From Quisquiliibacterium sp. (GTDB lineage Bacteria > Pseudomonadota > Gammaproteobacteria > Burkholderiales > Burkholderiaceae_E), in the NCBI GenBank assembly GCA_023257915.1, contig JALRBB010000388.1:1-9601 (forward strand): a stretch of 9,601 bases of DNA, written 5' to 3'. The number at the start of each line of letters is the position of its first letter. Positions within the stretch are counted from its first letter, which is position 1. The notes under the pieces were generated by a model that was given only the letters and a program-made list of their open reading frames with translations, searched no databases and was not told the origin of the DNA. Made by a program: the position numbers and the translations under genes. Positions 6,640 through 9,601 of the stretch are shown piece by piece.

Positions 6640-7371
6640 TCAGGAAGCAGCGACCGATCGGCGACGCACGGTCTCGTAGAGCACGATGCCCGCCGCCACT
6701 GACACATTCAGACTGGAGACGCTGCCGGCCATCGGAATGCGCACCAACGCGTCGCAACGCTGGCGAGTCAGCCGTCGCAGTCCCTTTCCTTCGGCACCCA
6801 GTACCCAGGCAATCGATTCCGGCAGATCCATCTGATAGAGGGTCGATCCCGCCTCGTCTGCGGTGCCGATCACCCAAATGCCACGCTCCTTGAGATCTTC
6901 GATCGTTCTGGCCAGGTTTGTGACCATCACATAAGGAACGCTGTCGGCTGCGCCCGATGCGGTCTGAATCGCCACTTCGGTCAGCGGGCTGGCATGATCC
7001 TTTGGAGCGATGACCGCGTGTGCGCCAGCGCCGTCAGCCACCCGCAGGCAGGCGCCAAGGTTGCGCGGATCGGTCACGCCATCGAGCAGCAGCAGCATCG
7101 GCTTGTCGACACGATCGAGCAACGCGTCAAGATCGACCTGTGCGGTCGCAGCCTCGGCGATCATCACGACACCCTGGTGGCGACGCTGCGGGCAAAGCTT
7201 GTCGATCCGGGCGAGATCGACGAAATGCGCGCGCACACCGGCCTGTTCGGCCAGCTTGAGCAGATCCTGCATCCGCGGATCTTCACGCCCCGCAGCGACA
7301 TACAGCTCGCGAACCCCTTCTCCGCCACGCTTGAGTCGTGCGGCAACCGCATGAAATCCGTGAATCAGCAT
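6640..7371 (-). CDS. rlmB: 23S rRNA (guanosine-2251-2'-O)-methyltransferase RlmB
   Basis: A 243-residue SPOUT (SpoU/TrmH) class RNA methyltransferase that adds a 2'-O-methyl group to G2251 in the peptidyl-transferase P-loop of 23S rRNA, using S-adenosylmethionine. The N-terminal substrate-binding domain begins LIHGFHAVAARL (residues 2-13), and HQGVV at 65-69 precedes the linker. The three SpoU motifs are LDGVTDPRNLGA at 96-107 (N104), WVLGAEGKGLRRL at 189-201 (E194) and IPMAGSVSSLNVSVAAGI at 212-229 (S220, N222), forming the trefoil knot and cofactor pocket. Length matches the family. The start at 7371 agrees with homologues that begin M-(I/L)-x-G-x-HAV; AAGGA lies about 11 bases upstream. 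It follows rnr by 127 bases on the same strand, the usual rnr-rlmB order, and is probably co-transcribed with it. Confidence 0.95.
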   Translation of the reverse strand: MLIHGFHAVAARLKRGGEGVRELYVAAGREDPRMQDLLKLAEQAGVRAHFVDLARIDKLCPQRRHQGVVMIAEAATAQVDLDALLDRVDKPMLLLLDGVTDPRNLGACLRVADGAGAHAVIAPKDHASPLTEVAIQTASGAADSVPYVMVTNLARTIEDLKERGIWVIGTADEAGSTLYQMDLPESIAWVLGAEGKGLRRLTRQRCDALVRIPMAGSVSSLNVSVAAGIVLYETVRRRSVAAS

Positions 7372-7499
7372 CGGTAATCTTGTCCTTGGATCGGCAGCGC
7401 GAGAGTTCGCGTAAGCACCGGCTTGAGCACCGGCTTGAGCACCGGGAGCGGAATCGTAACGCTTATCCAGCCGGCATGCCGCAGGATCGACGCTGCCAT
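7365..7499 (-). CDS. Possible 44-residue small ORF bridging rnr and rlmB
   Basis: An ATG at 7499 overlaps the rnr stop codon (TGATG) and the frame runs 44 codons to a TGA at 7365-7367 that lies just inside rlmB (ATGCTGA overlap). It thus spans the whole gap with stop/start overlaps at both ends, the geometry of translational coupling. The peptide is hydrophobic/basic and begins MAASILRHAGW; the 12-bp tandem repeat in the gap is read as PVLKPVLKPVLT. There is no strong ribosome site, no homologue I recognise, and the other forward frames here are also open, as expected in GC-rich DNA. It may be a leader peptide that couples rlmB to rnr, or simply chance. Confidence 0.2.
   Translation of the reverse strand: MAASILRHAGWISVTIPLPVLKPVLKPVLTRTLALPIQGQDYRC
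7415..7445. repeat. 12-bp tandem repeat, 2.6 copies
   Basis: The unit GCACCGGCTTGA occurs at 7415-7426 and 7427-7438, with a partial third copy (GCACCGG) at 7439-7445. The copies are identical. It lies between rnr and rlmB. The same 127-base gap also contains a perfect 10-base palindrome CGGCATGCCG at 7472-7481 and a 5-bp hairpin CGCGA/TCGCG at 7398-7411. The unit length is a multiple of three, so copy number changes would not shift any frame. Confidence 0.85.
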
Positions 7500-9601
7500 C
7501 ACTTTCTGCGTCGCTTGTTTGCGGCCGGTTTACCCGCAGGTGCCCCCTTGCGCGACGAGGCTTCCTGCCGGGCCGCGCGAGCCTTCTTCACCTTTTCGCT
7601 CTTGGCGGGAGCCGCCTTGCGCTGGCGTGGAACCGAAGGCGGGTCAACCGCGCGTGCAGAAGCTGCGACCACCTCGCGGTATCCGGCTCGCTGAACCAGT
7701 CGAAACTCGATCCGGCGGGCCTCGAGATCGACGCGCGAAACCTGCACATGCAGTTCATCGGTCAGACGGAACCGCTTTCCGGTCCGCTCGCCGCGCAGCT
7801 CGTGAGACGCCTCGTTGTACTGAAAGTACTCGCTTCCGAGTTCGGAGACATGCACCAGCCCGTCGACATACAGCTCATTGAGCGTGACAAATACTCCGAA
7901 GGGCGCGACTCCGGTGATTCGCCCGGCGAACTGTTCACCCACCCGCTCGCGCATGTACTGACACTTGAGCCAGGCCTCGACATCGCGTGATGCTTCGTCA
8001 GCGCGCCGCTCGTTGGCCGAACAAAGAGCGCCGTATTGCTCCCAGGCAATGACCGGCATCGCAATGTCGGCCTTCGCTGCAACCGGCTGGGTACGCTTGC
8101 GCGGCGCAGGCGCGGGAACAGCAGCGCCGAGAAGTGCATGCAAAGGCTCGAGTTCAAGCCGGCCGCCACGCAGCAGGCTCTTGATGACCCGATGCACCAT
8201 CAGATCCGGATAACGCCGGATCGGCGACGTGAAGTGCGCGTAGGCCTCGTAGGCCAGCCCGAAATGGCCGCTGTTGTGCGGTGAGTAGATGGCCTGTTGC
8301 ATCGAGCGCAGCATCATTGCCTGCAGCAAATTCGCATCCGGTCGCTCGCGCACCTGCACGGCGAGTTCGGCGTAGTCACCTGGCGACGGATCATCGCCAC
8401 CACCGAGGGCCAACCCAACGGTGCGCAGGAACTCGCGCAACATCTGCAATTTTTCGGGTGTCGGCCCCTCATGCACCCGGTACAGTCCGGGATGCCGGCT
8501 GCGCTTCATGAAATCTGCCGCACAGACATTGGCCGCGAGCATGCACTCCTCGATCAACCGGTGCGCATCGTTTCGCGTGCGCGGTTCGATCCGTTCGATT
8601 CGACCGGCCGCATCGCAGACGATTTTTGTCTCGGTTGAGTCGAAATCCATCGCCCCGCGTTCGCCACGGGCTTTCAGCAGCACGCGAAACAAGTCATGCA
8701 GGTTCAGCAGGTGCGGCACCAGATCGGCTCGTCTACGTACCGCCTGGGCATCGCGCCCCGACAGAACCCCCCACACCTCGTCATAGGTGAGGCGGGCTGC
8801 CGAGTGCATCACAGCCTCGTAGAACTGATACGCGCGGATCTGACCGCTCGCACCGATCACCATGTCGCAGACCAGAACCAGACGGTCCACCTGCGGATTC
8901 AGCGAGCACAGGCCGTTGGACAACTTCTCGGGCAGCATCGGGATGACACGCCTGGGAAAGTAGACCGACGTCGAGCGCGATACCGCCTCACGATCAAGCG
9001 GCTCACCGGGTTTGACGTAATGGGATACGTCGGCGATCGCAACGATCAAACGGTGCCCGGTTCGACGTCCATCGGCGACCGGCTCGCAATACACGGCATC
9101 GTCGAAATCGCGAGCATCCTCGCCATCGATCGTCACCAAGGGCACATCGCGAAGATCCACCCGCCCTTTCAGGTCGGCCGCACGCACCGAGGCTGGCAGT
9201 GACTTGGCCGCCTTCAGCGTGAGTTCATCGAATTGATGTGGCACATCGAACTTGCGGACCGCAATTTCGATTTCCATGCCCGGGTCATCGATTCCGCCGA
9301 GTACCTCCACCACCCGACCGATCGCCGTCGCATGATCGGACGGAGGATCAATGATTTCGACGGTCACCACCTGACCGGGCTGCGCGCTTCGCGTATCGCC
9401 AGGCGGGATCAGAATATCGTGCTTGATGCGCTTGTCTTCGGGCACGACGATCGTCACACCACGCTCGCTCAGCAACCGCCCGACCAGGCTGCGATGCGCG
9501 CGTTCGGTCACCTCGACGATGACGCCCTCGGCGCGTCCGCGATTATCGAAACCTATTCGCCGCGCCAGCACCCGGTCGCCATGCATCGCCTTTTGCATTT
9601 C
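7499..9601 (-). CDS. rnr: Ribonuclease R, 5' end cut by right edge
   Basis: The last 700 codons of an RNase II/R family 3'-5' exoribonuclease that degrades structured RNA, including rRNA and mRNA fragments, and supports cold and stationary-phase survival. The frame is still open at the edge (a GAA codon precedes the first visible Met), so the N-terminal part, which would carry a helix-turn-helix and first cold-shock domain, is missing. Seen, numbered from that Met: MHGDRVLAR at 5-13 and a second cold-shock domain to about 85; the RNB domain with the acidic catalytic signature TIDGEDARDFDDAVY at 156-170 and ADVSHYVKPG at 189-198; HFTSPIRRYPDL in the distal RNB domain; an S1 domain from GRITGVAPFGVFVTL onward; and a Lys/Arg/Ala-rich tail of about 45 residues ending KRRRK. 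The basic tail separates RNase R from RNase II and helps unwinding and ribosome contact in known members. rlmB follows on the same strand. Confidence 0.95.
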   Translation of the reverse strand, partial: EMQKAMHGDRVLARRIGFDNRGRAEGVIVEVTERAHRSLVGRLLSERGVTIVVPEDKRIKHDILIPPGDTRSAQPGQVVTVEIIDPPSDHATAIGRVVEVLGGIDDPGMEIEIAVRKFDVPHQFDELTLKAAKSLPASVRAADLKGRVDLRDVPLVTIDGEDARDFDDAVYCEPVADGRRTGHRLIVAIADVSHYVKPGEPLDREAVSRSTSVYFPRRVIPMLPEKLSNGLCSLNPQVDRLVLVCDMVIGASGQIRAYQFYEAVMHSAARLTYDEVWGVLSGRDAQAVRRRADLVPHLLNLHDLFRVLLKARGERGAMDFDSTETKIVCDAAGRIERIEPRTRNDAHRLIEECMLAANVCAADFMKRSRHPGLYRVHEGPTPEKLQMLREFLRTVGLALGGGDDPSPGDYAELAVQVRERPDANLLQAMMLRSMQQAIYSPHNSGHFGLAYEAYAHFTSPIRRYPDLMVHRVIKSLLRGGRLELEPLHALLGAAVPAPAPRKRTQPVAAKADIAMPVIAWEQYGALCSANERRADEASRDVEAWLKCQYMRERVGEQFAGRITGVAPFGVFVTLNELYVDGLVHVSELGSEYFQYNEASHELRGERTGKRFRLTDELHVQVSRVDLEARRIEFRLVQRAGYREVVAASARAVDPPSVPRQRKAAPAKSEKVKKARAARQEASSRKGAPAGKPAANKRRRK

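Noticed and set aside
5681..6877. Long minus-strand frame (398 codons) across the D-aminoacylase and rlmB genes
   Set aside because: It overlaps two well-supported genes and their convergent gap, and its translation is rich in Arg/His/Cys with no recognisable motif.
7415..7445. Possible CRISPR-like or integration-site repeat
   Set aside because: The units are only 12 bp and directly abutting with no spacers, and no cas or integrase gene is present.
1..9601. A novel defence, mobile or biosynthetic system
   Set aside because: Every long gene belongs to a known housekeeping or catabolic family, no toxin, nuclease-effector, phage or transposon genes are present, and composition looks even along the window.

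Overview
The window is GC-rich (by eye about 60-65 %) chromosomal DNA with dense, short-gapped genes. The gene content points to a proteobacterium, most likely a betaproteobacterium of the Burkholderiales type: an rnr-rlmB pair in that order, a D-aminoacylase whose length and metal ligands match the Alcaligenes/Achromobacter enzymes, an FtsH of the short-N-terminus type, and a CFA synthase. The phylum-level call is fairly secure; the order is an inference. I see no mobile element, integrase, CRISPR array, rRNA or tRNA.

Layout, left to right. (1) The first ~142 bases hold the N-terminal end of a leftward cyclopropane-fatty-acid synthase gene that runs off the left edge. (2) A 255-base divergent spacer follows, with a possible cfa promoter and complementary segments in the cfa leader. 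(3) A rightward pair, a Nudix hydrolase with a long insertion inside its Nudix box and a metallo-beta-lactamase-fold hydrolase, is separated by 6 bases and so is probably one operon. (4) A 38-base convergent gap is almost filled by an 11-bp perfect stem-loop. (5) A leftward pair follows: an FtsH-type membrane AAA+ protease and, 89 bases downstream, an SDR-family oxidoreductase. (6) After a 191-base divergent spacer comes a rightward D-aminoacylase-type amidohydrolase, then another 38-base convergent gap. (7) A leftward rnr-rlmB pair (RNase R, cut by the right edge, then the 23S rRNA Gm2251 methyltransferase) ends the window. The rnr-rlmB gap contains a 12-bp tandem repeat and a 44-codon open frame that overlaps the rnr stop and the rlmB start.

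Functionally this is mainly housekeeping and catabolic DNA: membrane lipid modification (cfa), possible nucleotide/CoA-derivative clean-up (Nudix and MBL), membrane protein quality control (FtsH), D-amino-acid derivative hydrolysis, and RNA decay/ribosome modification (rnr, rlmB). I did not find a convincing novel multi-gene system. The observations most worth a second look are the small overlapping frame between rnr and rlmB, the Nudix insertion with its MBL partner, and the FtsH copy outside the usual ftsH neighbourhood.
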